Part shown: positions 13,677 to 25,659 of the stretch, piece by piece
How the letters are laid out: each line of letters opens with the position of its first letter
How positions within the stretch are numbered: position 1 is the first letter of the stretch
Source: Prototheca cutis
Lineage: Eukaryota > Chlorophyta > Trebouxiophyceae > Chlorellales > Chlorellaceae
Direction of reading: 5' to 3'
Length of the DNA: 64,000 nt
Assembly: GCA_002897115.2 (NCBI GenBank)
Contig: BCIH01000010.1
Span: 746,288-810,287, forward strand
Notes under the pieces: generated by a model
What the model was told of the DNA's origin: nothing
Databases searched by the model: none
The model's input: only the letters and a program-made list of their open reading frames with translations
Made by a program: the position numbers and the translations under genes

Positions 13677-14979
13677 CTACTGTTCCGAGTCGTCCACGTC
13701 GTCAATGATGTCATCAAAGTCTANNGCCGCCAGCTGTTTCTCGATGACTTCCAGATCCCGGCGCACTGTGGGGGCGGGGTGGGACTTGACAGAAGTTAAA
13801 AATGATGTCGATAGCTGTACGTCGGTGTGCCGGTGTCATTCACTCTGTCCTGGCAGGCAGATGGGATTCAACGCAGCAGCACACATCGATCTGTATGAGC
13901 CCACATGGTAACACAGTCAGGCGAGCAGGCCCACCCATCTGTTTGGCCCCCACCCAACACAGTGGCTCCCACCCCCGTCACACCATCTATCCATCCACCA
14001 AATACGCACGTGAGTAGTCATAGCGCTCAGATCCCACGTCGATGATAAATCCTCCTAGCAGAGACGGGTCTATGACGGGGCGCAACTCGATCGTGGTCTT
14101 TCCTGTGAGTTCCTGCAGCTTCTTGGCAATGATCAGGTGCTGATCGGGATCCATCTCCACCACCGATCGCAGAGTAGCCACCTGTGCAAAGGCAAGTGTG
14201 TGCATGGATGCTTGTGCATGTGCACTCGTAGAAAAGTGGTGCCGGGAATATCGAGATTTCGAAGACGACCTCACAGAACCGCAAACAACCTGGACATCAT
14301 CGAGCTCAAGGCACTGCGCTTCAAAGTCCTCCAGGATGTCCTGCAGCCACTCCAGCCGCCCATTGTCCAACAGAATGTTCAGGAAGTTCGTCAGGTAATC
14401 CTGGAACTGTGCTGTCGCTGCAAGCTGCGACAGGGCTCTCCGTTTTGTCTCCTGACTGATGGTGCCGTCCTCCAGGATCCTTGCAAGATCCTGCGGCGTC
14501 TCAAGAGCGATTCCAGTAAGTTTTCATGTAATAAGCAAGTATGACACGCGGCAAAGCGCCTCAGTTGTTGGGCAGCCGAGCTTCCACCTTGCCATGTCGT
14601 CCGACCACGCTCCCCAGGGTCTGCCCTGGACCTACCTTGTTCTCAGCAATCATGCCGCGTAGTTCTCGCACATCCTTGTGTACATCCTCAAGCGTGCCTT
14701 CCTCCCGCGCAGCGTCCAGCAGGGCGCCAGCGTAGTGGGATGCCCCCTGACTGATGCAGCTGGCCTGCATGTGTTGTGAGTGCTCCAGGTTTTGCGCATA
14801 GCACGCCTCAAAGTCCTCAGCACTCGTCGTTCTGTTCGCTCCCATGTGTCCATCCATGCGTAAACCACCCTCCTCACCTTGACAACCCGCCCTCCAGCAT
14901 GTCTGCTGCCGCGAGCTCTGAGCGGACGCACCACGCCAGGTCGGAACGCCTGGCATGAAGGCAGGGCTGCTCCGGCCAT
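13677..14979 (-). CDS. ATPD: chloroplast ATP synthase delta subunit (CF1 delta)
   Basis: Five exons: 14979-14878, 14764-14636, 14499-14290, 14181-14010 and 13765-13677, about 233 residues, with phases consistent at all junctions. Exon 1 encodes an arginine/alanine/serine-rich leader with no acidic residues (MAGAALPSCQAFRPG...), a typical plastid transit peptide. The mature protein begins near SHYAGALLDAAREE and continues as the N-terminal six-helix bundle of the delta/OSCP family. The C-terminal part contains the family hallmark RPVIDPSLLGGF. The protein ends with an acidic tail rich in aspartate. It links the F1 head to the peripheral stator stalk of the thylakoid ATP synthase. Two N bases at 13724-13725 fall in one codon (nTA, probably leucine). 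It converges on the aminotransferase with about 200 bp between stops. Confidence 0.85.
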
Positions 14980-15127
14980 TGTCGCAGCAGGCCCACCTCA
15001 TGCATTCATGTGCAATATTGTGTAAATGAATTCAGCTCTTAAAAAAAGCAAGTATCACGTTGTTCCGCACTCATGTCCATGCACTCGGCCTGATGGGCGT
15101 TCGATGCCCGATTGGGTTGGCTGATCA

Positions 15128-15200
15128 TACCATGCAGGGCAAAAATAATGCAACCAGCCCAGCCAGCACCAGCGTCACATCACCCCGGGGGTTGCTGGGC
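15128..15200. repeat. truncated copy of the foldback element
   Basis: It starts with TACCATGCAGGGCAAAAA. It continues through the same left arm and loop as the copy at 3645-3749, including CATCACCCC and the beginning of the right arm (GTTGCTGG), and then breaks off after about 10 nt of the right arm. The related longer element starts about 30 nt downstream, which suggests one inserted into, or recombined with, the other. Confidence 0.7.
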
Positions 15201-15228
15201 ATCACTGATGGCTGTGAATTGTCNCCCC

Positions 15229-15490
15229 CCACAGGGCAAGAGGAAGGTGGACCACCTCAATGATGGGCCACCGAGTTGCAACAAGTGTCGTGCCAGGCTC
15301 AATGTCCAGGACCCTCTAAAACCTCCTTGCACGACCTGTCCTGCTGCAAGGAAGGAACCCAACCCATCCTCTGAGCGACGTGGCCAGGGAATGCGGTCCA
15401 ACAGGCATCTTGTCTGAAAAACATGCCCTGCTGTGCAGGTGGGAGTGGACGAGTCCCGAGAAGGTTTCATCATTTTCTGCCGTCAGTGTA
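15229..15490 (+). mobile_element. relic element related to the Fanzor-like copy at 52 kb
   Basis: Its first 35 nt (CAGGGCAAGAGGAAGGTGG onward) match the minus strand of 52812-52770. Its second half (about 15330-15490) matches the minus strand of 52455-52278, including the stretch encoding PRRSEDGLGSFLAAG in the opposite sense. The middle, where the 52 kb copy carries its zinc-ribbon coding segment, is different or deleted here. It looks like a defective, internally rearranged copy in inverted orientation relative to the other. One N is at 15224, just before it. Confidence 0.65.
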
Positions 15491-15751
15491 CAGTCTGGTG
15501 GAACTGCCCCCCTCAGGCCCTCCCCCCTCTCTCATCGGTTCTGCTCAGAAGCCAGGCTCCTGGATCAGTCTTTGCAACAACAAGGATTCCAACTCCCTTG
15601 CAAGGGACAGCGTGTTAAGGGACGGGCGTACCGCTGCGGGGGGCATCCTAAACTGTCAGAGCAGTGATGGCACCTTCCAGTCGCAGTGAGGGAGTCACTG
15701 GAGGGCAGTCTGCCCCCTACACTACCTCACATCACATTCGCCCTACAACAG

Positions 15752-18700
15752 TTAGAGGGGGGCACCGAGGCCCGCGGCCAGACGGAGCAAGTCGGAAAAG
15801 ACGCCGCCGGCCGTCACCTCAGCCCCAGCGCCAGGCCCGCGGATGATCAGGGGTTGCGTGGCGTAGCGCTGCGTGGTAAAGGCGATGATGTTGTCGCTGC
15901 CGGACAGCTGCGCAAACGGATGCGCCTTGGGGTACCGCCGCAGCTCCACCCGACCCTGGCCATTGGCAACATCCACGACGCCTGCGTAGGGGTATGTGGA
16001 TTTGGATTTGGATGGGTGGGCCATTGGGGACACATACATCCCACCAACCCTCACCACCGCCCCTGCCCTGGCCCCCCCCCCCCCGCACCACCACCACTAC
16101 ATACCAACAAAGCGGAGGCACTCGCCGGCGGCTTCGGCCTCGCGCAGGGCCGCCTCCATCTCGCCGTCAAACTCAGGCAGGCGAGCCAGGTACTCGTCCA
16201 CGCTTTGCACGCTGCNCAGCGGCTCGGGCACCAATGACTGCACCGGCACGTCCTCCAACTCCAGCGCCAGCCCAGCCTCCCTGTGGTTCATTTTTTGGTT
16301 GTGATTTTCATTGTTTCATCTCTTTGTGTGTTGTTCCTTGTTTCTTCTTGTGACCAATTCGGCTAAAAGACGTCAATGTGGGATGGAGGATGGAGGAGCT
16401 GCCCAGTGCGTCTGCCGTGTTCCTCCCTTCAGNAACCCTCTGAAACAGCACCCCCCTCCTTATTGAGCATAAAAAATGGTTACTATAACCATCCAAATTC
16501 TTTAGTTCCAACAACAACNATCACGCGCCCAGTACATGATACCAGNGCACCTGGCGAGGATGGTGACCTTGCGGGCGACGTCCATGCCTGCCAAGTCGTC
16601 CCGGGGGTCGGGCTCGGTATACCCCGCGGCCTTGGCGCCCTTGACGATGTCCGAGAACGTCTGCCCGTCGGTGCCAAAGGTGTTGAAGATGTAGGACAGC
16701 GTGCCGGAGAAGATGCCCTCGATCTTGTCCACACGGTCGCCCGTCTTCACCAGGTGCTGCAGCGTCGCAATCACCGGCAGACCTGTGGGTGGTCGGTGGG
16801 GAAGGCTGGGCTGGAGTCTCGGTTGGTGCATCAGGACAAACACAGTTGAACACAAACAAAAAAAACCCTGCACCCACCGGCGCCGACGGTGCCTTCGTAG
16901 AGGTAGTGGATGTAGGCGGACCGCTGGTGGCGCTTGAGTGCGGCCAGGCGGTCCATCGCGCCGGAGTTCATCTTCTTGTTGGGTGTGACGATGTGGATGC
17001 CTTTGCGCATCCAGTCCAGGTACGCATCGGCGGGGCCCTCCGAGGCACTGCAGTCCACGGCCACGACGTTGGGTGTTGACCCGTCAGCCAGGTGCGCGGC
17101 AAAGCGGTCCATGTCCAGGGGCTCCGCCTCGCGCTCCCACCGCTCACGCCAGCTCGACAGGTCGATGGGACCAGCGCTCAGCAGCATGCGGCTCGACGAT
17201 GCCAGCGCCAGCACACGCATGTCCAGCCGGCACTCCTCCCTCAACTTGCCGGCCTGCGTGTGTGTGTGTGGAGGGGGGGGATTGAGGTAGGGTGGAGGGG
17301 TCGAACCATTTGTAAGGTCTTTTTGTTTGTTGAAAGGGTGTTCAAGTTTGGAGGGTGCACCTACAATGGCTGGGGTATGGGCAAGTCCATCCAGGCAACA
17401 AGGCTCTGTCNGCCTTGATGGACCTGCGTGGATGGTCCTGCACCCCTCTTTGGGGCAACCCCCCCCCCCACACACACACAATGTATTCAAGCCAGTTGCA
17501 TGCGCATGCTGGGTGCCATGGCCTTACTACAATGCCATGGCACTACCCAAGCAGCGGGGTGCATCGAGATCATGGCCAATGGGGGGTTGGTGGGCAGTCG
17601 AGCATGCAGCACCCAAAGCCCATGCACGTGCTGTGCTCGACCTCACCAAACCCTCGCCTGCAACCCCCCCGCCATGTACCTGATCATTGATCTGGCTGAG
17701 CAGGGTGGACCCGATCAGGCCCGGCCCGATCAGGCCGATGCCGAGGGGCAGGGCCTGCATGTAAAACCTGCCGTGCACGGCCCTGAGCGCACGGGTCGAC
17801 TCCCGGGCGTCGACCAAGGCGGTGATGTTGTACTCGCTGCAGCCCTGCGCGATGGCCCTCACATTGATGTTTGCCGCGGCCAGGGCGGCAAACATGGTTG
17901 CCGCGACGCCGCGGCGGGAGGCCATGGAGGACCCCACCGCCGCGAGCACGCTGCAGCCCTCGAACGAGTCCACGGCGGAGATGCGGCCCGCCCGGATGGC
18001 CTCGGCAAACCTGGTCCTCAGGGCGGACACCGCCTTTGGCGCGTCGCCCGCCTTGACCGCGAAGCACACGCTGTGCTCAGAGGAGGCCTGGCTGATCATG
18101 ATCACGTTCACGCCCGCGTCGCGGATGGTGGTGAAGATGGCGGAGGCCGTGCCCGGCACCCCCACCATGCCAGTGCCCTCCACGTTGATCAGAGACACAC
18201 CGTCAATGGTGGCAAAGCCCTTGACCCCCGTGATGTCCACCCCCTCCTCCTCCAGCCACGACCCATCGCTGATCACCGTGCCGGGCGAGTCCTGTGTGTG
18301 GTGGGTGTGGGGGGGGCCGCGATTGGGAGGTCGGCGGTTGAGGGTGGGCGGGTGGCGGGTGGCCCCATCCACCCATCCCCAAAAGAACACATGCAAGCAC
18401 CCCAAAATCCAGACCAGCAAACAAACGTACGAGGTTGAAGAAGTTTCGTGAGGTGATGGGAATCGCGTGCTTCATGGCGGGCAGCGTGGTGCGTGGGTGC
18501 AGGACGTTGGCTCCAAAGTAGGACATCTCCCACGCCTCGTGGTAGCTGAGGTGGCGCAGGCACACGGCCTCCGGCACCTTGCGCGGGTCGGCCGAGAAGA
18601 CGCCATCGACATCGGACCAGATGGTNATGGCCCCCGCCTCGAGCAGCGCGCCAAAGATGGTCGCCGAGTAGTCGGAGCCGTTGCGCTTGAGCGTGGTGGC

Positions 18701-19881
18701 CTGACCCGCGGCGTTTTGGGCGATGAACCCTGTGGCAAGCAGCAGCCCCGGTGCGCCGTGTGCGCGCGCCCATGCGTCCAGCCTGGCGTTGGATTCCGGG
18801 TACAGCACGTCCACCGACAGGCGGTCGGCCGTGGGCTCGACCCGGAGGACGTCGCGGGCATCCATCGCCGCACAGCGGGCGCCGAGCTGCGCGCAGCGCG
18901 CGGCGGCCAGACGCGTGCACCACAGCTCGCCGTGCCCCACGACGTAATCTTCAAAGGGTTCGGCGCTCATGGCCGCGATGGCCAGGGTGTGCAGAATGGA
19001 CTTTAGGTTTTTGATGTCAGCGTGCAGGGCGGCCTCGTACGCGGCGTACTCGGGCGACGTCGCACCGAGCAACTCGGTGGCCGCAGTCAGGTGCTTGCCC
19101 TCCAGGGCAGCCAACTCGCCCAGGTAGTCCTGGTCGCGGCGCCCAGCCTTGGCCACCATGTTGAGCAGGAGGTCGGTGACCTTGACCGGGGACGAAGGGT
19201 GCGAGCCCATGGCGCTCAGCACCACCAGGCGCTGCTGCCCCGCGGCATCGGGGCCACACACAAACTGGCACACGCGCTCGATGCGCTCCGCTGTCGCCAG
19301 GCACGTCCCGCCAAACTTGTGGATCTGGCCACGGTGAATGTCGCGGGATTGGTGTTGTTGATGCTGATGTTGATGGAGGGGAAGTGGTCGCTGGAAAGCG
19401 CAGCTGGGTGATTCGGCAACCCGTTGCTTTGTGATTGTGTGTGCATGCATTCATGCACTTGTGCTTGTCAACTTGGAGCCAGCCACCCGCACGACGTCGC
19501 AAGCACTGTAAGCACACGGGCCGCCACAGCCGCACATGACACTGCACCAACGCACACAGACGCAATACCTCGCCAAACAAACCCCAATCCCGTTCCTCCA
19601 ACTTAAATGAACCTGACCTGCCAATGGCTGCCACGGGGGAAGGAGCTCTGGGGGCTCTCCTGGTCGGTGGTGGTGCCCCGGGCCGCTGCCGGGCTGGCCA
19701 CGCCCCTGCAGGTTTGGGCAGAGCCCGCTGACCGACGCTGCTGCTGCGCGCGATCACCAGCACTCAGAGCTCCCTTGCATGTCCGACGACATGATGCCCG
19801 GGAGAGCGGGGCGAAGGAGCTGGAGGGCTTGCTGGGCAGGACCAGCACCCTGCCCGTGCCGACACCCAGGGCGGAGGCCAT
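15752..19881 (-). CDS. AK-HSDH: bifunctional aspartokinase-homoserine dehydrogenase, plastid
   Basis: Seven exons: 19881-19618, 19324-18431, 18291-17680, 17253-16878, 16782-16551, 16280-16105 and 15981-15752, about 927 residues, close to the plant length. Exon 1 is a serine/arginine-rich plastid transit peptide ending just before the kinase motif IHKFGGTCLA. The aspartokinase domain continues with GHGELW and the nucleotide/substrate segment SDVDGVFSADPRKVPEA. Two ACT regulatory domains follow (about residues 400-560). The homoserine dehydrogenase part has the NAD(P) loop GLIGPGLIGSTLL, TPNKKMNSG, GIFSGTLSYIFN and the terminal GPGAGAEVTAGGVFSD. It catalyses the first step and the homoserine step of aspartate-derived threonine/methionine/isoleucine synthesis; plant homologues are inhibited by threonine through the ACT domains. 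All key motifs are intact. N bases fall at 16216, 16546 and 18626. Confidence 0.93.
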
Positions 19882-20202
19882 GCGCGTGCCTGGGGCTCTC
19901 GCAAAAGGCAGTTCGATGTGTCTGTCGCTACTGTCTGATAAGAATACTGTTCATGGCCAATGCGTCGCGGCTTGTTGTGCCATGCATGCATCCGTACATG
20001 CCAGGGGTGGGGTCGACCATGACCAGCACGTGCCTGAGAGTGCGTTGCCATGATCATCGAAGAGCACCGCCATCGGGGAAAGGTTCCCAGCACCGCCGAG
20101 ACCAGGGAGCGGGCGGAAAACTTCCATCAACCAGGGATGCATGCACAATTTCCGCGGCTTGATGGCATTCTTGCTGTTTTCTGTGGAGTTTTAGGGAGCG
20201 CC
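19882..20202. other. divergent promoter region
   Basis: About 320 bp between the AK-HSDH start (-) and the CID-protein start (+). It must contain both promoters unless 5' UTR exons lie elsewhere. I see no clear TATA box. Confidence 0.35.
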
Positions 20203-21528
20203 ATGGAGCTCAACGAAGCCGTGCTTCGAGGTGAGTTCCTGAGCGTGGGAGGGAGCTCGGCTGGCACTCGTTTGCGTGCGTGCACGGCCCGCCGTCCTTT
20301 TTATCGCCTTACACATGGCGCAATCGATTGACAGATAAGCTGAGAAACTTGAATGTATCGTCGACGAGCATCGAGGGGACCAGCGCCTGGGTGTGCTACC
20401 ACCGGGCCCACGCCAACCGCATTGCGGCAATCTGGGAAGATGTCTTCAGCAGGGCGGACGACGGCAAACGCCTGGCCCTGCTCTACCTCACCAATGACAT
20501 TGTTCAGAATAGGTGTGATTTGTTGCTGTGTGCAGCGTGATGGATGGGAGAGGTGGTGCTTTCTGGCTGTTTGCGGCGTTGGCTGCAGCTGGGAGGGGAT
20601 GCTGGGAAGGGGTGCGAGCATGACTGGGTGCCCGGGATGAACCATTGGCTTGGTGTGGAATGGAGAACGGGCGACTCGCATGCACAGTGTTGCCCAATCT
20701 GCCCTCTTGAGGCTGATAGACACCGTTGCGGGCCCCCCCCCCCCCCCCCAAATCTGCAGCCGGCGCAAGGGTCCTGAGTTTGCAGCGGAGTTCTTCCGAG
20801 TTCTCCCCCGTGCGCTCAAGCATTTCCTGGCGCGGTGCGACGAGTCCACACGCAAGTCCGCATTGAGGGTCGTGCGCATCTGGGACGAGCGCCGTGTGTT
20901 TGGGTTTGGCGGCCGCCGCGTGCTGCAGGAGCTGCTGGACGGCGTCCCCGGCGCCGCGGCGCAGCCGGCGTCNTCGCCTGGGGCCGTCGTGCAGGGACCC
21001 CGGCACCCCGGGCCGGACGGGCCTGCGGCCGCCCCGAGCGTGGACGACCTCTACGCACTGGTGGCGGCGGCGGAGGCCGCACGCCAAGGCGCTGCGGCGG
21101 CCGCTGAGCGCCTGGCGGCGCTGCCAGTGCGCGAGATCATGGGCACCCTGGATGCTGTGGGCGTGGGGCAGGTGCAGGCGGGCCTGGCCGCCGCGTTGGA
21201 AGGTGCCGAGGCCGAGGCCGGATCCACGGCCGCTGCAGCAAAAGCTGCGGCAAGCATAGCACGCGCGCTAGCGCAGCGCGAGGAGGCCGCCCGCACTGCG
21301 GCACGCCAGTTCCAAGACCGGGCGCTGCAGCTGGATCGGGCGCTGGCGGGGCCACGGTCGCCGGATCTGGGGTCGGCGGTGCCCAAGGTGCCCGCGGCGG
21401 GTGTGACCGCCGGCGCACTCAACGGTTCTGGCACACATCCAGTGGCCGTGCTGGGACAGAGTGCTGTCCCACCGGCCATGCCGCCGGCCGCACCAGGCGA
21501 GGAGTACGATCCTGATGACCCCTTTTGA
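20203..21528 (+). CDS. CID-domain protein, RNA polymerase II CTD-binding (RPRD/Rtt103-like)
   Basis: Three exons: 20203-20230, 20335-20512 and 20760-21528, about 324 residues. Residues 1-135 form a CID domain: ELNEAVLRDKLRNLN, the helix with SAWVCYHR, the LALLYLTNDIVQNS motif and VRIWDERRVF, which together are diagnostic. Such domains bind the phosphorylated C-terminal repeats of RNA polymerase II and work in transcription termination or 3'-end processing in the nucleus. After the CID comes an alanine-rich, heptad-like segment (about 175-275), probably coiled coil, and then a proline-rich tail ending DPDDPF. This layout resembles RPRD1/Rtt103 rather than PCF11, since no zinc finger is present. 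The second intron has 17 C just before its acceptor. An N is at 20973. Confidence 0.82.
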
Positions 21529-22555
21529 TGACTCTAGATGTGTCGTTGGTGGTGGTGCCTTGGCCCCATGCGGCAGAAGTCTGTAGCAACCCAGAATGCA
21601 GTGGCGCCACATGCCAGGTGTCAGGTGGGGGCCTTGAGAGGGAAGCGTGTTGCAGGTGTATTTTGGACTTTCTGAAGGAGGTCTTGCTTCCATTTGCCGA
21701 GTCTCGTCTCTGTGTGTCGTCCCAGATCCCAGATCCCAGATCTCGCTGTTGCATCCAAGGCTACCAAAACAGGCCTTCACAAGGGCTGTCCTGCCGGTGT
21801 CCCATCCAGAATTGACCATTCGATGGCATTGTGAACACCGTACGACGTTGCTTCCACGAAAGCTGGCTACTAGATGGGCCGCCCGAGAGCCTCGTGGACC
21901 CGACCGGGCGTTCCACAGCAAGTCCGCGATCCAGCACCCCCCACCGCAAGTGCATCATACCGTGAGCATTTCGTTTCCCAATTCAGCTCTGTACGAGGTT
22001 TGCGGGAAGAAAGCAGGGATCATATGTTCTGCTGATACATACATGCAGGTCCGAGTCTCCAATCACCCGACCTACGTGCCAGCGGGCAGCCAGAGGGTGC
22101 CGACGCCCGGGCGCTGCTCATTCAATTTCTGGGCACGCTATGAGCTTTGTATTTCTATGAAACTCTAAGGCATACATACATGTGGATGGACCTTCCACGC
22201 GGCTCACACGGCTTCCCCATTCTTTTACAGTGAAGCCTTGAAAGCCGCAACTCCGTGCAGTCACGCACGTGATCAGTTGCCGGGGTTTGGGCAAACGCCC
22301 CGGGGCCGACACACGCTCAACAGGCCTGCGATGGCCCGGTCACACCAGAAGCATTTCTATTTACACTCTGAGATCAATCTCATGCAGCTGTCGACGAAGT
22401 GAGAGCCGCTCGTCGGCTTTTAGCAGAACCCTCGCCCGTGGGCCAGGAGGGTTGCATTTTACGCAGATCTTGGCGGCAGTGCATAATAGCCCCAGAGTGC
22501 GCATTCACGCCCATTCCGGTCTTCGGAGTATTTACAGTTTTGGTGAAAGGCAGGA
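21529..22555. other. intergenic, no gene recognised
   Basis: About 1 kb between two plus-strand genes, presumably the 3' UTR of the CID gene and the promoter/5' UTR of the PP2C gene. Short ORFs have no recognisable motif. A short triplication of CCCAGAT occurs around 21721-21740. Confidence 0.35.
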
Positions 22556-25500
22556 ATGAGGCAGAAAGTGGGCCCCGCGCCCGCCACGGACCATGCGTGC
22601 TGCCCGACGGTGCAGGGCCAGCTCTACGCCTCCATGCTGCGAGGAGAGGTGGGTCGCCGCGCATGCCGGCATTATTTGGCGCTGGGGGCGGTTTTTGGCG
22701 ATCGAATGCGGGCCAGGGTGTTCCCCATGGCTCGGTTTGGCTTTGGGCAACGGGGCGTCTCTGGTCGGGCCCACGTTACCCGAGTGCCTCCCTCGGGTCC
22801 CGGGCCCCGGCGACGAGGCCCCGAAGGAAGTGGCCCGGGGCTGGGTCACGTGACGCCGCTGCCTGCCGCTCGACATTCTGCCGTCAGATCAAACCCCAGC
22901 AAATGGGTTGCATTGCAAACTGCCCTATGACTGACCCCTGGGGTGTTGTGCATGGCCCAAGGGGCTGGTGGCACATCCCCCCACACATCCCACACGCATC
23001 TCTATCCCAAATCCCCAAACTGACAACACCGATGACTCCAGTCTCTTCCCGCAAACCCGACACACAGGACTTTGCGGTGCTGGCGACGGCGCGTCCCTGG
23101 CCCGGCAGCCTGGAGAGCAGCTCCGGTTCCAGCGGCTCGAGCACCATCCCTGCGGCTTCGAACAGCAGCGTGGAGCTTGGGCCCGTCTCCGGCCCCCTGT
23201 GTTCGCGGTGCCAGAGTGGGGAGGGCACGTTTAGCGTGTTTGCGGTGTTTGACGGGCACAACGGCCCCGGCGCGGCGCAGCTTGCCCGGGACAAGGTCCT
23301 CGGCCTGTTGGAGGACCGGCTGCCGTGGGGCCCGCTGCCACGGCCCGGTGAGTACGGCTCTCCCGCCGCGGCGCCCTGGCGCGGCGCGGTGCAGCGCGCG
23401 CTCGTGGAGACGCTGGTTGAGCTGGACTGGCTGTTTGGCGGTCGCGGCGAGTCGGCCGGATGCACGGCGACGCTGGTGCTGCAGGTCGGGTGGCTGCTGA
23501 CGGTGGCCAACCTGGGTGACTCGCGCGCGCTGCTGGACCTGGGGTGGGGTGTGGTGCCGTTGACCCAGGACCACCGCGTGGCCACGCACCGCGCGGAGCG
23601 GCGGCGGCTGGAGGCCTCGGGCGCGCGTGTGGCGCCCATCAGCATCGGCGGGCGCGGGCCCGCGAACAACGCGGCGGAGGGCGTGGGCCCGCTGCGCGTC
23701 TGGCCGGGCGGCCTGTGCCTCAGCCGCGCNCTGGGCGACTTTGACGTGGGCGACGGCATCCTGCCGTTCCCCTTTGTCAAGCAGGTCCTCGTTCCCCCCA
23801 CCGGCGCGCGGCTGGTCCTGGCGTCGGACGGGCTGTGGGACGCGTTTGACAAGGACACCAAGGTCACGACCCTGGCCCGGGGGTGGGCCTACTCTGACGC
23901 GCCCACGCGGCTCGTCGAGACGGTCACCGTGCTGCACGAGGGGCTCCGTGACGACACCACCGTCATCGTTGCCGACCTCATGCCGGGGCGGAGCAGGTTT
24001 TCGTCACTCTGCGCGCGGTACTCGGTCATGGCCGCCGTCCGGCGCCGCATGCAGACCGAGTCCGTTTCCGGCGGCTGCTTCTGCTTTGGCGGTAGCGGTA
24101 GGAAGAAGGACGGCCCAGCCGACCCAAGCGTCGCGCCGGGGAAGCATGGCGGTGCTGTGAGCGGCGATGTCTCTTCCTCCAACGGAACGATGGCAGCGAC
24201 GTCTGACGATGCGCGGCCCGAGGTGACGGTGTTGGCGGAGCTGGACGTGGCGGCGCTGCTGGGCCTGATGCCCGAGCCAACGGCGGCCGAGCCGCTGGTC
24301 GACGCGTCGGTGCGCAGCGGGCGCTCCGCCACGGCGCGCAACGCGGGCGTGCTGGACGAGCCGGCCTCGGTGATGTCGGCGACGTGGTGCGACGATGGCG
24401 TGGCGGCCGAGCTGCGACGCATCGTGCGGGGGTCGGTGCGCGAGTGGCGCCGCGCGATGACGTGCCGCTACCGCGGGCTCTACGTCCCGGAGCCCGAGCC
24501 CAGCGGCAAGTGGCTCCGCGGGACCACCGCGCCCCGCCGCGTCCCCATCGTCGTTGGCGGTGGTGATGGGAGTGGGAGTGGTAGGGGCACGAGTCCGGAG
24601 GAGGGTGGTCTTCTCAGCAGCGGGGCGGAGGACTCGACGGAGGAGGCCGGTGGTGGTGTTGCTACTGGCGACATGGCGCTGGCTGCCACCGCCACGGGTC
24701 CCACTCCTCCTGACCACACGTCAGACGCCGAGCGCCAGCCGGCATCAAACCTTTCGTCCCCGCGGTCGTCGCTGCCGCGCAGCTCGTCGCACCTGTTCCG
24801 CGGCTCGGTGGCTGCCGATGAGGCCGAGTATGCCGCCAAGTTTGGGCACTACAAAAAGACGGCGAACCGGGGGCGCCTGTTTCCCGAGGGAGTGCCGGCG
24901 GCCTCAGACGTCTCGGTACGGCCCATTGCTCGGGGGTGCCCCGACGGTCTGGAGAGNGGGGTGTCCATGCGTGTGGGCGATCACGACGCCGCCGTCGCCG
25001 CAGCCACCACAGCAGCAACAGCCCCCGGGGGGTCAGCAGCGCTCTCCCCGCGCACGCCGTCGTCGCCGTCGACCGACAGCGATCCCAGCGTCCGCCCGCG
25101 CACGCGGTCCCGCCCGCCCGTGCCGCTGCCTCCCCCGACGGCACACCTGTCGCCGTCGCCGTTTGCGGTCTGCGTGACCCCCCCGCCGTCGCCGCCGACA
25201 ATGGTGCTGGCCGGGTCTGACGACGAGCCCAGCGTGCGTGTCGGCACGCCGCGCCTGGATCAAGCCAAGTCGTCTTCGGACACGTCTGAGGGTGACGGCG
25301 ACGTGGGAACGGCGGCGGTGGCGCGCGAAGCATCGCGCGATGTGCTGCGGGACAACCCCCGCGTGCACTTTGGCCTTGAGGATTCAGTGTCCGAAGCCGT
25401 GCCCGCCTCGCCGGTCCGGGGGCCGGCGGTCGCGGCCGACGGGCTCCGGCCCGTCCGCGTCGTCCGCAGGCCCAGTCTCGCTGAGGCCGGCGGCGCCAGA

Positions 25501-25659
25501 CCCGCAGTGGCCGACGCTGCTGCTACCGCTGCGCCGGTGGGCCAGTCGCCGCCGTCGCAGCATCAGCAGCAGTGCTGGGCTGAGGTTGGGCCGACCCCGG
25601 ACCCGGAGGCCAGCGCAGAGGCACACAAGGTGCCCGTCATCCTCCAGGCCTCGGGCTGA
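22556..25659 (+). CDS. PP2C-type protein phosphatase with long C-terminal extension
   Basis: Two exons: 22556-22648 and 23068-25659, about 894 residues. The splice joins ...MLRGE to DFAVLATARP, recreating the GEDF segment seen in plant clade-L PP2Cs (Arabidopsis PP2C12 type). The phosphatase domain (about 30-370) shows VFAVFDGHNG with the metal-binding aspartate and glycine, ESAGCTAT, NLGDSRALL, SRALGDFDVGDG, LASDGLWDAF and RDDTTVIV. It is a Mg/Mn-dependent Ser/Thr phosphatase, probably in cytosol or nucleus. The remaining ~520 residues are mostly disordered and rich in Ser/Pro/Ala/Gly. Two more conserved-looking islands stand out: ATWCDDGVAAELRRI...EWRRAM, and AEYAAKFGHYKKTANRGRLFP. Start codon: first Met in the open exon. 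An earlier 5' exon cannot be excluded. N bases are at 23730 and 24957. Confidence 0.85.

Larger units (their letters stand above)
14980..15751. other. intergenic with mobile-element relics
   Basis: This region lies between the start of ATPD and the stop of the AK-HSDH gene; both are on the minus strand. It is largely occupied by the truncated foldback at 15128-15200 and the longer relic at 15229-15490. No host exon is visible. Confidence 0.5.
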
